From: Leptothermofonsia sichuanensis E412
Lineage (GTDB): Bacteria; Cyanobacteriota; Cyanobacteriia; Leptolyngbyales; Leptolyngbyaceae
Reading direction: 5' to 3'
NCBI RefSeq assembly: GCF_019891175.1
Contig: NZ_CP072600.1
Location: 2,170,001 to 2,234,000 of the forward strand
DNA length: 64,000 nt
A model generated the notes under the pieces. That model did no database searches. It was not told where the DNA came from and saw nothing but the letters and a program-made list of their open reading frames with translations. The position numbers were made by a program, and so were the translations under genes. Positions within the stretch are counted from its first letter, which is position 1. Each line of letters opens with the position of its first letter. Below, piece after piece: positions 36,450 through 46,166 of the stretch.

Positions 36450-37481
36450 CTAAGATGATTGCCCTTTTTGCGCTACCTGCATTGCCTTGAGCAACTGAGC
36501 CAGGGCATACTCTAACTGCTGTCCAGCATCCATTGCCACCCAGCCTTCGGGGGTAAGTTGACGGAACTCAAAATGAAGGTGGGGTCCGGTGGAGTTGCCG
36601 GTGCTTCCAACTCGACCAATGGTTTCTCCCTGCTTGACCCACTCACCTGGTTTCACAAAAATTTCAGACAGGTGGGCATAAAGAGTTTGCTGGGTCCCTT
36701 TGTTATGCTCCAGGCTAACAGTAAGTCCATAGCCTCCCAGAAAGTCAGCGATCGCGACCTGTCCGGCAAACGCTGCCAGTACAGGGGTTCCCATAGGGGC
36801 TGCCAGGTCAGTGCCTGAGTGGAAACGCTGCTCACCCGTAATGGGATGGGTCCGCCAGCCAAACAGGGAAGAGATGGGAGCGGGAATTGCCAGAGGGAAA
36901 ATCAGCCGCAGGTTGCCATTGCCTAACCGCCCAGCAGGGCGAATGGTGCGTCTGTAGTAGTTCCAGACATTGGGGGACGGGTTAACCACACTCAAGCCCC
37001 CCACTGCCACCACGGAAGAGCCACGATTCCCCCCAGAGCCAGCCACACCAGCCACCTCTAATTGAGTCGGTGCCGGTGGCGGACAGATGCTTGCGGGAAC
37101 TGCCTGTCCATTCCTGAGTACAGTCTGACAGCCTGTGGAGCGTTCCGACAGGATGATCGAAGTTGGCGCATCATAACCCGCTTTAGCCCCTGGCAAAACA
37201 ACCGTTGGTTCATCCACCGCATCCCAGACAGGCTGAGAAGCGGGAGAAAATTCTGAAGCTGGAGGAAGGGGAACAACGTCAGGAACAATGGGAGCTTCTG
37301 AGACGGAGGGTTCTACCAGTTGGGGGGGCAATTCTGGAATCGTCAACTCACTGGCTGCGCCGTGAGCCAGAGCCACGCCGCTACCCAGAATGCCAATACT
37401 GCCAATTAGACCAATTCCTTGAACCAGGAAGCACCAGGAAGGCTGGCTCTTGGGAGGTTGGGCGGCAAAATTTTGAGTCAT
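36450..37481 (-). CDS. M23-family (LytM-type) zinc metallopeptidase, envelope
   Basis: A 343-residue protein. A membrane anchor or signal (about residues 15-42) precedes a Pro-rich linker (45-180) and a C-terminal M23 domain (about 195-320). Zinc and catalytic residues are visible: His221 and Asp225 in RFHSGTDLAAP, His270 in LYAHLS and His301-x-His303 in GPHLHFEFR. M23 enzymes cut peptide cross-links of peptidoglycan; members with intact residues, as here, are probably active hydrolases in cell separation or wall turnover. The small ORFs on the other strand are shadows. Confidence 0.9.
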   Translation of the reverse strand: MTQNFAAQPPKSQPSWCFLVQGIGLIGSIGILGSGVALAHGAASELTIPELPPQLVEPSVSEAPIVPDVVPLPPASEFSPASQPVWDAVDEPTVVLPGAKAGYDAPTSIILSERSTGCQTVLRNGQAVPASICPPPAPTQLEVAGVAGSGGNRGSSVVAVGGLSVVNPSPNVWNYYRRTIRPAGRLGNGNLRLIFPLAIPAPISSLFGWRTHPITGEQRFHSGTDLAAPMGTPVLAAFAGQVAIADFLGGYGLTVSLEHNKGTQQTLYAHLSEIFVKPGEWVKQGETIGRVGSTGNSTGPHLHFEFRQLTPEGWVAMDAGQQLEYALAQLLKAMQVAQKGQSS

Positions 37482-37661
37482 CGGGCATTCCTCATCAAAT
37501 GAACGATACCGTTAGCTGGAGTGAGTTGACTGGAAATTATTTACGTCAAATTATTTACGTCAAACTATTACGTCGTTAACAGGGTGATTCAGGTTCCGCG
37601 GTTTGTAGCTCCTTCTGGTCGGATGGGTCGAGGTAGATTGCTATCCGAAGGATAGTTTAGC

Positions 37662-38573
37662 CTACTCTCCGTAACCCAGACTGATTGTACCGGGCTTCAG
37701 CAAAACTTCTACGCTGGCATCTGCTGAAGAGATGCCAGAGGGATTGATGGGCTGAGGAGGCTCCGAGTGGAAACGGACCCGCAATTCTGCCTGAGGGGTG
37801 ATCCCCACAATTGTTCCTGTCCTGCCGTCCACTCTAATGGGGCGATCGCGATGTGCCAGCATCTCCAGGTAGGAGGGCAACAACCCTTCAATCCCTTTCT
37901 GTCGCCAGCACTGGTAACCCAGCATCAGCCCGTGCAATGTCAGCCCTGCCAGCATTTCTAAAGAATCAATTAAAGTCGATTGTTGTAGCTCCAGATAGGG
38001 GCGAAGGCTGATTCCTGTTGGGGGGACTGGATTTGCCCAGTTAACCCCAACGCCTACCACCGCGCTGGTAATCCGTCCCTGGCTGAGGCGAGTTTCAGTC
38101 AAGATGCCCCCCAACTTACGCCGTTCTAAGACCAGATCATTCAGCCACTTTACCTGCACCGGAATTTGCTCATCTGTCCCCCTTAATTTGCCCGGCAGAC
38201 TGCGTAGACAATGGGCAACCCCCCAAACCAAGGAGAGGGTTAATTGGGCAGCGTTTTCAATGGTCAGGTCTGGCGTCAGCAACAGGGACAGATATAGTCC
38301 CCCCACGGGAGAGGACCATTGCCGCCCCCACTGTCCTTTGCCCGCAGTCTGCTGGATTGCCAGCACACAGGTTCCTGCTTCAGCCCCCTGTTCCAGCAAT
38401 TCCCAGGCAACCTGATTTGTGGAGGCAACCGTGTCAAAGATATGCATGGCTGGAACCGTTAGCTCTCCTGGTATTTCAGCGATGTGAAACGTTTCGGCAA
38501 GGCAAAGCTGTGCCTTTCGATAAGCCGTTTCAAACTGCTGCCAATTGAACCCAGGATTTCCTGTGGTATCCAC
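37662..38573 (-). CDS. birA: Biotin--[acetyl-CoA-carboxylase] ligase
   Basis: A 303-residue enzyme without the N-terminal DNA-binding domain of E. coli BirA, so it acts only as ligase. Signature parts are DTVASTNQVAWELL, QTAGKGQWGRQWSSP (the biotinyl-AMP loop) and VKWLNDLVLERRKLGGILTE. It attaches biotin to the carrier protein of acetyl-CoA carboxylase using ATP, in the cytoplasm. It is divergent from pgeF with 62 bases between the two starts. Length is slightly above the usual 230-270 because of an N-terminal extension of about 45 residues. Confidence 0.93.
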   Translation of the reverse strand: MDTTGNPGFNWQQFETAYRKAQLCLAETFHIAEIPGELTVPAMHIFDTVASTNQVAWELLEQGAEAGTCVLAIQQTAGKGQWGRQWSSPVGGLYLSLLLTPDLTIENAAQLTLSLVWGVAHCLRSLPGKLRGTDEQIPVQVKWLNDLVLERRKLGGILTETRLSQGRITSAVVGVGVNWANPVPPTGISLRPYLELQQSTLIDSLEMLAGLTLHGLMLGYQCWRQKGIEGLLPSYLEMLAHRDRPIRVDGRTGTIVGITPQAELRVRFHSEPPQPINPSGISSADASVEVLLKPGTISLGYGE

Positions 38574-38635
38574 CGTTTTTCACTCGAAGAAGTCCGTTGC
38601 ATACGGTAGCATGGATTGGCTGAGCAGGGGAGACT

Positions 38636-39424
38636 ATGCATACCTGGGAATGGCATACCTGGAATGATTTACCTTACCTGACCTGTAGCCTTTTACAGGA
38701 CTGGTCGCATGGCTTTTTTACACAACAATTCTGGTCCCGCCCTCCGGCTCTGTTGACGCAGATTTTGCAGCCTTCTGCTCGTTCCTATCGAGTCAGGCAG
38801 GTGCATGGGAATAGGGTGCTGGTGCCTTCTGAGGTTGGAATGGACCACGGCGAAGATGCCCGGCCAGCGGAGGACCATCCCGCCGCCGATGGTTTGATTA
38901 CGGAACGGGCGGCGCAGGCAGTGTGGGTCTGTAGTGCAGACTGCACGCCAGCCCTGATTGGGGATGTGGCAACGGGGCAGGTGGCAGCCGTCCATGCCGG
39001 GTGGCGGGGAACAGCGATGAAAATTGTGCCAGCCGCGATCGCCCGTCTCCAGTCCCAGGGCAGTCAGCTTCAGAATTTGCGTGTAGCGTTGGGTCCGGCG
39101 ATCGCGGGTGAGGTTTATCAGGTTTCGGAACAGGTAGCGGCTCAGGTTGGTTCCACAATCGTGGCGACGGATGAGATTGCGGTCAATGAAACCCTGGAGA
39201 GGCTACGCCAGGTGCCTGATTCGCCTTTACTGGATGACCCGGAGCCAGGGCGGGTCCGGTTGGATGTGAGGCGGGTGAACGCCCTGCAACTGGAACAGCT
39301 AGGAATGAAACCGGAGCAGATTGCGATCGCGCCTTTCTGCACTTACCAGAACCCGGATCGTTTCTTTTCTTACCGGCGCAGCCGTCAAAAGAAAGCCCAG
39401 TGGTCAGGCATTGTGAGCAAATAA
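38636..39424 (+). CDS. pgeF: YfiH/PgeF family protein (multicopper-like phenol oxidase fold)
   Basis: A 262-residue protein with the YfiH hallmarks VRQVHGNRVL, then VWVCSADCTPALIGD and AAVHAGWRGT, which bring the His-Cys-His zinc site together. Close relatives act as purine nucleoside phosphorylase/adenosine deaminase, and in E. coli YfiH (PgeF) prevents mis-incorporation of serine into peptidoglycan precursors. Which applies in cyanobacteria is not known. It shares a short divergent promoter region with birA. Confidence 0.85.
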   Translation: MHTWEWHTWNDLPYLTCSLLQDWSHGFFTQQFWSRPPALLTQILQPSARSYRVRQVHGNRVLVPSEVGMDHGEDARPAEDHPAADGLITERAAQAVWVCSADCTPALIGDVATGQVAAVHAGWRGTAMKIVPAAIARLQSQGSQLQNLRVALGPAIAGEVYQVSEQVAAQVGSTIVATDEIAVNETLERLRQVPDSPLLDDPEPGRVRLDVRRVNALQLEQLGMKPEQIAIAPFCTYQNPDRFFSYRRSRQKKAQWSGIVSK

Positions 39425-39586
39425 GAAAAGCACAACGGCAGGCTGCCATCATCCGATGGTACCCGGCAAGGGTCGATTTGGCTGTGCTTAAACGCATTGG
39501 TTTCAGGCTATCCAGACCTTTATGAGGATGACCAATGGTGTGCCATCCGCAGTGAGTATCAGGAGATATGCATCAGGAAATATGCA

Positions 39587-41002
39587 TCAGGAAAACAGAT
39601 CTTCACTGCATTGGGAATCAATCAGCCACAGTCCTGAGGAAATTTTAGGGATATTAATCGGCAGGTGAAACCCCTGTTGCAAGCCACTGACTAGTAGTGA
39701 GAGGGTGTCAATCAGCTTTGGATCCCAGCGACTGTTTTGGGCTTGCTGGCACTCCGTCAATGCTTTTGCCATGCACTCCGCCAGAACAGGAGGTTCACCC
39801 TGACTATCCAGACGGTTGTGAAGATGGGCAACCCGCTGTTGAAACTCAACGGCCAACCCCAAAATGCGAGATTCTAAAGGAATTTCATCTCCGGCGAGGC
39901 CGGCGGGTTGTCCCGTCCCGTCCCAGTGTTCGGTTTGATGGCTGATGATGGTCGCGATCGCCCGCAGCCGGGGCATGGTCCTGAGAACCTGTGCTCCTGG
40001 CACCAGGGGACAACTGGGGGCAGCATCAGGTGCGTCTTCTGAGTAACGCTGGCTACCTGAACGAAGTATGGTTTCCGTGCGCTGAAGGGGGGCAAGACGA
40101 TGGAGCAATGCCGCCAGTTTTAAGCGGTTAATTTGCCAGGAGGGTAAATCTAATAATTGGGCGATCGCCTCTGCCAGGGCAGCCACTTCTGCCGCCGCAT
40201 TGGGATTGATTACATCCGCCTGGTCAGTCAACTGGGCCATACGCAGAAACGCCTGCACCTCGTTGGATACCAGATTGTTGTCCAGAATATCCTGATGCAG
40301 TTCCAGCAGTGGTTGAGTCCGGATTGTCTGATTCAGATCGGCCTGTCCCTGTTTGAGATAACTAACAACCCTGGCAACCACAACAGACAGGTCATCCCGT
40401 TCATCAACCTGGACAGCCGCAATCGTTTCCATCCGGGTGGTCAATGCTTCCGCCAGAACAGGATTGTAAGAACGGATATGGGCGATCGCCAGTTCCACTG
40501 TTTCCTGCACCAGGTTGGGTTCAAAAGTCCAAAATCCGTAGAACTTCCGTTCTAAATCCTGGGTTGGCAGTCCCTGCCTGCCATAGTCTGCCGCTGATAG
40601 CTCCTGGCAGAGCACCATTGCCGCATAGGTGGGCGCCAGAATGATTAAATGCCACTCCTGGGCTACCGGATCGGAGGGGTCCAGGTTCACCAGCGCGACG
40701 TTCGGCTTCTGACTGGTCGGATGTTCGGCAAAGCCAGAATCAGGGGCTGCCAGAATCACCACCTGCTCAGACTTATCTGCCAGAGCGGCATACCGATCCG
40801 CCTCTTGCAGGTACCACCTGCCGCGCTGAAATGCTGTAATCACCAGGGGCTTGCTGCCTGCGGTCAAAATGCAGTCTTCCAGAGCATGACACAGGGCAAC
40901 CAGGGTGTTTTTGTAATAAACCCCAAAATTAAGCGATCGCCGACCAATTTGACCCGACTGGTGCGCAGTTTTTAACTGGTACAGGATGGAACCTTCAAGC
41001 AT
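39587..41002 (-). CDS. DICT sensory domain protein with degenerate HD-GYP domain
   Basis: A 471-residue protein. The start is set at the ATG with complement at 41000-41002 (MLEGSILYQLKT), where DICT domains normally begin; the frame opens 24 codons earlier. Residues 1-150 match the DICT domain (SLNFGVYYKNTLVALCHALE), a light- or signal-linked sensory module of cyanobacteria. The C-terminal part (about 265-420) aligns with HD/HD-GYP phosphohydrolases: HQTEHWDGTGQPAGL and GDEIPLESRILGL are kept. In the metal-binding HD motif the Asp is replaced (ALLHRLAPL instead of ALLHDIGK). It is therefore probably not a working c-di-GMP hydrolase and may bind the nucleotide or serve as a scaffold. Confidence 0.75.
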   Translation of the reverse strand: MLEGSILYQLKTAHQSGQIGRRSLNFGVYYKNTLVALCHALEDCILTAGSKPLVITAFQRGRWYLQEADRYAALADKSEQVVILAAPDSGFAEHPTSQKPNVALVNLDPSDPVAQEWHLIILAPTYAAMVLCQELSAADYGRQGLPTQDLERKFYGFWTFEPNLVQETVELAIAHIRSYNPVLAEALTTRMETIAAVQVDERDDLSVVVARVVSYLKQGQADLNQTIRTQPLLELHQDILDNNLVSNEVQAFLRMAQLTDQADVINPNAAAEVAALAEAIAQLLDLPSWQINRLKLAALLHRLAPLQRTETILRSGSQRYSEDAPDAAPSCPLVPGAQVLRTMPRLRAIATIISHQTEHWDGTGQPAGLAGDEIPLESRILGLAVEFQQRVAHLHNRLDSQGEPPVLAECMAKALTECQQAQNSRWDPKLIDTLSLLVSGLQQGFHLPINIPKISSGLWLIDSQCSEDLFS

Positions 41003-41122
41003 GTTCGCAATTCCGACATTCTCAAGCGCTTCTGGTGGTCTGGCGGGAATTATTCTGCGGGTTGAAAACCCCAAAATAATAACCTCTTCCTGATCTCAAA
41101 CACCAGTTTTGGGTTGGGTTGA

Positions 41123-41178
41123 ACCACAAAGACACAAGGTAGACCAAGAAACTTTGTGTCTCTTTGTACCTTTGTGGT
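41123..41178. repeat. Dispersed ACCACAAAG hairpin repeat, copy 3
   Basis: ACCACAAAG (41123-41131) and CTTTGTGGT (41170-41178) are perfect terminal arms. The interior continues with GACACAAGG and TTTGTGTCTCTTTGT. It lies in the spacer between the divergent DICT-domain gene and argS. Confidence 0.75.
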
Positions 41179-41268
41179 GAAAAATTTCTACCACAATGCC
41201 TGGAGTATTGATCTGACGATCTCCTCATCTTCTTAACATAAGTTTACCAGCTAACTTGCAGGAGTGAA

Positions 41269-43104
41269 GTGGTTGACCTGGCAAATCAGAGCGTAGTGGA
41301 AAATGATAGGGTTTTAATGTCATCCGCCATCCTGACCAACCCCATGAGTTCTACGATCGCCCACCTGAAAACCCAACTTGAAAAAGCACTGGTTGCTGCC
41401 TTTGGGGCAGATTTTGCTGGAACAGACCCGATTCTGGTGCCTGCCAGCAATCCCAAGTTTGGCGATTACCAATCGAACGTGGCAATGTCGTTGACGAAGT
41501 CCCTGGGTAAGCCACCCCGGGCGATCGCTGAGCAGTTGGTACAGTATTTAGACGTAACCGAACTCTGCTCCCCCCCTGAAATCGCTGGACCTGGCTTTAT
41601 TAATCTCACCCTGAAGCCCTCCTATCTGGAAGCCCAGCTTAACGCCATCCAAACGGATCCCCGACTGGGCGTTGCCCCCACTCCCCATCCCCAGCGGGTC
41701 ATTGTCGATTATCCCAGTCCCAACATTGCTAAGGAGATGCATGTTGGACATCTGCGTCCCGCTGTGATTGGTGACTGCATCGCCCGCATTCTGGAGTTTG
41801 TTGGGCACGACGTTCAGCGCATCAGTCATGTGGGGGACTGGGGCACCCCCTTTGGGATGCTGATTGCCCATCTGCAAACTGCTTACCCGGAAGCTCTGAC
41901 CAGCCATGAAACACTGGATCTGGGCGATCTGTCTACGTTCTACCGCCAGGCAAAGCAACGGTTTGACGCCGATGAAACCTTCCGAGAAATTGCCCGCCAG
42001 GCTGTTGTGCAACTTCAGGCTGGGGATGAAACCACCCTGCAAGCATGGAAAATTGTTTGCGAGCTGTCAAGCCGATCCTACCGAAAAATCTATGACCTGA
42101 TGGGGATTTTGCCCTTCATTGAGCGGGGTGAGTCATTCTACAATCCATTTCTACCGGAAGTGGTGGAAGAACTAAAACAGAAGGGACTTCTGGTCGAAGA
42201 TAATGGCGCTCAATGCGTATTTCTGGAAGGGTTTACGAATAAGGATGGCAACCCTCTGCCCCTGATTGTTCAGAAATCAGATGGAGGATATAACTATGCC
42301 ACCACTGATCTGGCCGCCATTCGCTATCGGGTGTTTGTAGACAAAGCCCAGCGTGTAATTTATCCCGTTGGGGTGGAACAGACCAACCACTTCGCCCAGA
42401 TCTTTCAAGTGGGGCGACGGGCGGGCTGGATCACAGAGGATGTCGAGTTTTATCATGCTCCCTTTGGGTTGGTATTGGGTGAGAACGGGCAAAAACTGAA
42501 AACTCGCTCAGGAGAAGCTGTTCCCCTGCGGGAGTTGCTGGAAGAGGCGATCGCCCACGCCCGCCAGGATCTCAAAACTCGCCTTCAGGAAGAAAATCGA
42601 CAGGAAACCGCTGCCTTTATTGACCATGTTGCCCGTGTGGTTGGGATCGGCGCGGTTAAATATGCGGATCTGAGCCAGAATCGCACCAGCAACTATATTT
42701 TCAACTATGACAAAATGCTGGCGCTCCAGGGCAACACCGCCCCCTATATGTTGTATGCCTATGTCCGGGTTCAGGGTATCAGCCGCAAAGGGCAGATTGA
42801 CTTTGAACACCTGGGTTCCGATGCCAGAGTTCTCCTCAATGAAGAGACAGAACTGGTACTGGCAAAACATCTGCTGCAACTGAGTGATATTTTGAGCCAG
42901 GTTGCCCAGGACTTACTGCCCAACCGTCTTTGCCAGTATTTGTTTGAGCTGAGCCAGAAATTCAACCAGTTCTATGATCGCTGTCCAGTTCTCCAGGCAG
43001 AAGAACCGCTGCGCACCTCTCGCCTTATCCTCTGTGACCTCACTGCGCGCACCTTAAAGTTAGGCTTATCTCTGCTGGGCATTGAAGTGCTGGAACGCAT
43101 GTAG
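41269..43104 (+). CDS. argS: Arginine--tRNA ligase
   Basis: A 611-residue class I tRNA synthetase. The ATP-binding HIGH motif appears as HVGH in [33 protein letters not shown] follows downstream, and the C-terminal DALR anticodon-binding domain begins near residue 490. It charges tRNA-Arg in the cytoplasm. A GTG at 41269 with AGGAG four bases upstream is the best-supported start; ATGs at 41317 and 41344 would give the N-terminus more usual for the family ([16 protein letters not shown]), so the first 25 residues may not be translated. Confidence 0.96.
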   Translation: MVDLANQSVVENDRVLMSSAILTNPMSSTIAHLKTQLEKALVAAFGADFAGTDPILVPASNPKFGDYQSNVAMSLTKSLGKPPRAIAEQLVQYLDVTELCSPPEIAGPGFINLTLKPSYLEAQLNAIQTDPRLGVAPTPHPQRVIVDYPSPNIAKEMHVGHLRPAVIGDCIARILEFVGHDVQRISHVGDWGTPFGMLIAHLQTAYPEALTSHETLDLGDLSTFYRQAKQRFDADETFREIARQAVVQLQAGDETTLQAWKIVCELSSRSYRKIYDLMGILPFIERGESFYNPFLPEVVEELKQKGLLVEDNGAQCVFLEGFTNKDGNPLPLIVQKSDGGYNYATTDLAAIRYRVFVDKAQRVIYPVGVEQTNHFAQIFQVGRRAGWITEDVEFYHAPFGLVLGENGQKLKTRSGEAVPLRELLEEAIAHARQDLKTRLQEENRQETAAFIDHVARVVGIGAVKYADLSQNRTSNYIFNYDKMLALQGNTAPYMLYAYVRVQGISRKGQIDFEHLGSDARVLLNEETELVLAKHLLQLSDILSQVAQDLLPNRLCQYLFELSQKFNQFYDRCPVLQAEEPLRTSRLILCDLTARTLKLGLSLLGIEVLERM

Positions 43105-43155
43105 AACGCTCAATACCTGCTCCCACGATCGAACGGCACTGACATAAGAGATTAA

Positions 43156-43188
43156 AGATCTCCAACTTCTCGGAGAAGGTGGAGATCT
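43156..43188. terminator. Near-perfect 16-base hairpin between convergent genes
   Basis: AGATCTCCAACTTCTC (43156-43171) and GAGAAGGTGGAGATCT (43173-43188) pair at 15 of 16 positions around one base. It lies about 50 bases after argS and 80 bases from the convergent small membrane gene. There is no T-run, but a bidirectional terminator is plausible. It could also be a dispersed repeat. Confidence 0.5.
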
Positions 43189-43269
43189 GAGCGATCGCAT
43201 TCGGCTTAATTTAGTGACATTCATCCCATGATCTTTAATCTTCCCTGTCCCCTATCCTCTGCTATGAGA

Positions 43270-43659
43270 TTACCGCTGACAGATAAATTTCCAGAGGGGA
43301 TGGGTGGGACCCTGCTGGCGAATGCGGTAGAGCTGCTGTTCCAGGCGTTTTTTTTCCCGATCAGAAAGCCCGACCAGAATATTGCGGCTTTGCCAGATCA
43401 AGACCCCCAGGGTTGAGCCGACGCACACTGCCAGCCCGATCGCCGAGAGGCGGTGAAACGCCAGCCCATAGCGTACCGCTGCCCAGGTAAAGTGATCCAA
43501 AATTAGCGAAATTGGGTGACGCAGGCCCCACAAACTGAGAGAACCAACGGTCAACCAGAGCAGGCCTACCACAAGCCATCGCCCATACACAGTCAGTTGG
43601 TGCAGCCGCTCTATTTCCTGTTGAAAGGCTTGATTGGAAGCAGCTTCAGTGTCCGTCAT
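43270..43659 (-). CDS. Small membrane protein downstream of secF, unrecognised
   Basis: A 129-residue protein with two hydrophobic helices (about residues 26-47 and 70-98) and a charged, Arg/Gln-rich C-terminal helix (LSDREKKRLEQQLYRIR). The frame opens at 43683, overlapping the end of secF; the ATG with complement at 43657-43659 avoids the overlap and is preferred. It is the last gene in the pdhB-secD-secF series. Position suggests, but does not show, a role near the Sec machinery. I do not recognise a family. Confidence 0.6.
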   Translation of the reverse strand: MTDTEAASNQAFQQEIERLHQLTVYGRWLVVGLLWLTVGSLSLWGLRHPISLILDHFTWAAVRYGLAFHRLSAIGLAVCVGSTLGVLIWQSRNILVGLSDREKKRLEQQLYRIRQQGPTHPLWKFICQR

Positions 43660-43669
43660 CGATTGATCT

Positions 43670-44656
43670 CTACAAGGCTTCATCTGACTTTTGAGGAGGG
43701 TCTGTCACGGCTAAATCACCTGCACTCACAGGAGCAACCTTCTCAGTGCGTTCTCGCCAGAGTGCCAGCAAGGTGCTGGCTATGAAAATACTGGAATACA
43801 CTCCAGCAATAAAACCAATGATGAGTGCCAGGGCAAAGAATTTCAGGGTTTCTCCGCCAAATAGAAAAATGGAAATCAGTGGCAACAGGGTGGTCAGGGT
43901 GGTATTGATGGAACGCGCCAGGGTTTGATTAACGGCGGTGTCCACAATATCGTCGATGGAGCGATCGCTGTTAAGGGCAATGGTTTCTCGAATCCGGTCA
44001 TAGATTACGACTGTATCGTTTACTGAGAACCCAACAATCGTCAGCAGCGCCACGATAAACAGGCTATCGACTTCGATACCAAACACCAGCCCCAGAATTG
44101 AGAAGATGCCAACCGTAACCAGAACATCGTGCAGCAAGGCAACCAGCGCAAAAATGGCATAGTCCAACTGGAAGCGGAGACTGAGGTAAACCGTAATCCC
44201 CGCAAAGGCAACCAGAAGCGCCAGCAAGCCTGAGGATAGGATTTGCTGCCCAATCACCGGACCCACGGTATCGATCCGGGTGGTTGCCGGGTCAAAGGGT
44301 CCAATTTTTTCGCTCAGTGCCGTTTGCAGGCGCGATCGCTGCTCTGGACTCAGGGGGGAAGACCGAATGGAAATGCCACGCCGGTCCTGATTTATGGTTT
44401 CCTGAACACTACTATTACCCAATCCCTGTTCAACCAGAACCGAACGGACTGCCGCAAGATCAATCGGTTTACCACAATCGCTCCTGGTGCAGTCCAGCTC
44501 AACTTGAAACCGGGTGCCCCCGACAAAATCCAGGCTGGGACGCAGAGGGGCACCAAACTGTTGCCAGGAAATCACCATAGATGCAATCCCAGCCAGAATC
44601 ACTGCTGCCGAAATCGCCCACCAGAGGTTTCGCTGTTTAATGACCTGAAGCTTCAT
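43670..44656 (-). CDS. secF: Protein translocase subunit SecF
   Basis: A 328-residue RND-type membrane protein with six helices. The N-terminus [19 protein letters not shown] is followed by the periplasmic [12 protein letters not shown] segment. The conserved [14 protein letters not shown] motif is near residue 210. With SecD it uses the proton gradient to help pull proteins through SecYEG. Its start codon overlaps the secD stop by four bases (ATGA at 44653-44656), so the pair is translationally coupled. Confidence 0.96.
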   Translation of the reverse strand: MKLQVIKQRNLWWAISAAVILAGIASMVISWQQFGAPLRPSLDFVGGTRFQVELDCTRSDCGKPIDLAAVRSVLVEQGLGNSSVQETINQDRRGISIRSSPLSPEQRSRLQTALSEKIGPFDPATTRIDTVGPVIGQQILSSGLLALLVAFAGITVYLSLRFQLDYAIFALVALLHDVLVTVGIFSILGLVFGIEVDSLFIVALLTIVGFSVNDTVVIYDRIRETIALNSDRSIDDIVDTAVNQTLARSINTTLTTLLPLISIFLFGGETLKFFALALIIGFIAGVYSSIFIASTLLALWRERTEKVAPVSAGDLAVTDPPQKSDEAL

Positions 44657-46065
44657 GGGGTTGCCTCCGGTTGGGGTTGGGTAGATGACAGATTGGGACA
44701 GAAGTAGCCAGGTTTACGCAGGGCAGAAAAGCTGAGGACAAACAGAAGCAGAGTACGACTACAGGTCAGCGCCGTAAACATACTGGTGAGCACCCCAACC
44801 GATAGAGTCACTGCAAACCCTCTGACAAAACTGGTTCCCAGATAAGCCAATGCTCCACAGGCAATCAGGGTAGTGACATTGCTATCCAGAATGCTGGAAA
44901 ATGCCCGATAGAATCCTGCTTCCACTGAACGATACAGGGTTTTTCCTGCCCTCAATTCTTCACGGGTACGCTCAAAAATCAGCACATTGGCATCCACGGC
45001 CATTCCAATACTGAGAATAAACCCGGCAATACCGGGCAGTGTCAGTGTCACTCCCAGCAAATTAAAGGCCGCAAAGGTCAGCAGGGCATAGATAATCAGG
45101 GAAATGTCTGCAATCACACCTGGCAGGCGGTAGTAAAGCACCATAAAGGTCAGTACCAGCACCAGACCACCGACCCCCGCATAAATGCTGCTTTGAATAC
45201 TGTCCTGACCCAGGGTTGCTCCCACGGTCCGGGTTTCAACCACCTCGACTGGAACAGGCAACGCACCGCCGTACAGTTGGGTCGCCAGGGTAGTGGCAGA
45301 CTGAGCTGTAAAGTTCCCGGTCACAACGGCACTACCTCCAGTGATCCCCGTTTGAGCAAACTCAGGACCTACCGTAGGGGCACTGATCAACTCATTGTCC
45401 AGGAAAATTCCAATCGAGCGTCCGGTGCCTGCCAGGTTTTTGGTTAGGTCCGCAAACAGAGCTGCACCCTTAGTATCAAATCTTAACCCGACTTCCCAGG
45501 TAGTCTGACTCGTGGTGGATTGGGGGAAGGCATCTTTTAAGTTTTCACCTGTTAAGCCCGTAGGTTCAAACAGATTTGCGATCGCCGCATTGCTCCGCTG
45601 AATCGCGGCTTTATTCTCCTCAATTGCCTTCTGGTCATTGCCCTTGATTAAACTTTCCTGCTGAAGCTGCAATTCTTTCAGCACCCGGTACTCTGCCTGA
45701 AGCTGCGCTTCAGTACCCGGTTTTTGCTTGCGAAACTCCAGCTTGGCAACCCGGCCCAGCAACTCCTCCGCCTCCTTGGGATCATTTACCCCCGGTAGCT
45801 GAACCAGAATCTGGTCATTGCCTGCGGACTGAACCACAATTTCAGAAACCCCCTGGGGATTGAGCCGGTCTTCAATCACCCGCTGAACGGCATCCATTTC
45901 CCTGGACGTGATTTCAGGCACTTCTTCAGTCGTCTTGACCTGGACGGTCAACTGAGACCCGCCCCGCAAATCTAAACCCAGCCGTGGTGGAATTCTGACG
46001 ATGACCACAATGGCGGCGATGAGCAACACCAGGATAAGCGCTAAAAGCGATCGCTGTCTTTGCAT
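44653..46065 (-). CDS. secD: Protein translocase subunit SecD
   Basis: A 470-residue RND-type membrane protein with six helices and a large first periplasmic domain (about 32-290). Signature parts are [13 protein letters not shown], then [15 protein letters not shown] and [20 protein letters not shown] (the charged residues of TM4). It partners SecF, which follows with a four-base overlap. About 20 bases before the start is the palindrome CGCTAT-A-ATAGCG (46086-46098), which contains a TATTAT -10-like box for this strand. pdhB lies 101 bases upstream on the same strand. Confidence 0.96.
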   Translation of the reverse strand: MQRQRSLLALILVLLIAAIVVIVRIPPRLGLDLRGGSQLTVQVKTTEEVPEITSREMDAVQRVIEDRLNPQGVSEIVVQSAGNDQILVQLPGVNDPKEAEELLGRVAKLEFRKQKPGTEAQLQAEYRVLKELQLQQESLIKGNDQKAIEENKAAIQRSNAAIANLFEPTGLTGENLKDAFPQSTTSQTTWEVGLRFDTKGAALFADLTKNLAGTGRSIGIFLDNELISAPTVGPEFAQTGITGGSAVVTGNFTAQSATTLATQLYGGALPVPVEVVETRTVGATLGQDSIQSSIYAGVGGLVLVLTFMVLYYRLPGVIADISLIIYALLTFAAFNLLGVTLTLPGIAGFILSIGMAVDANVLIFERTREELRAGKTLYRSVEAGFYRAFSSILDSNVTTLIACGALAYLGTSFVRGFAVTLSVGVLTSMFTALTCSRTLLLFVLSFSALRKPGYFCPNLSSTQPQPEATP

Positions 46066-46166
46066 GTTGTAACCCCTGTAACAATCGCTATAATAGCGCC
46101 TCTAGGAAAGGATGTACGGTCCTGCCCTCTGCCTCCTGCCCAACAATTCTTCTCACTCCTCTCCCC

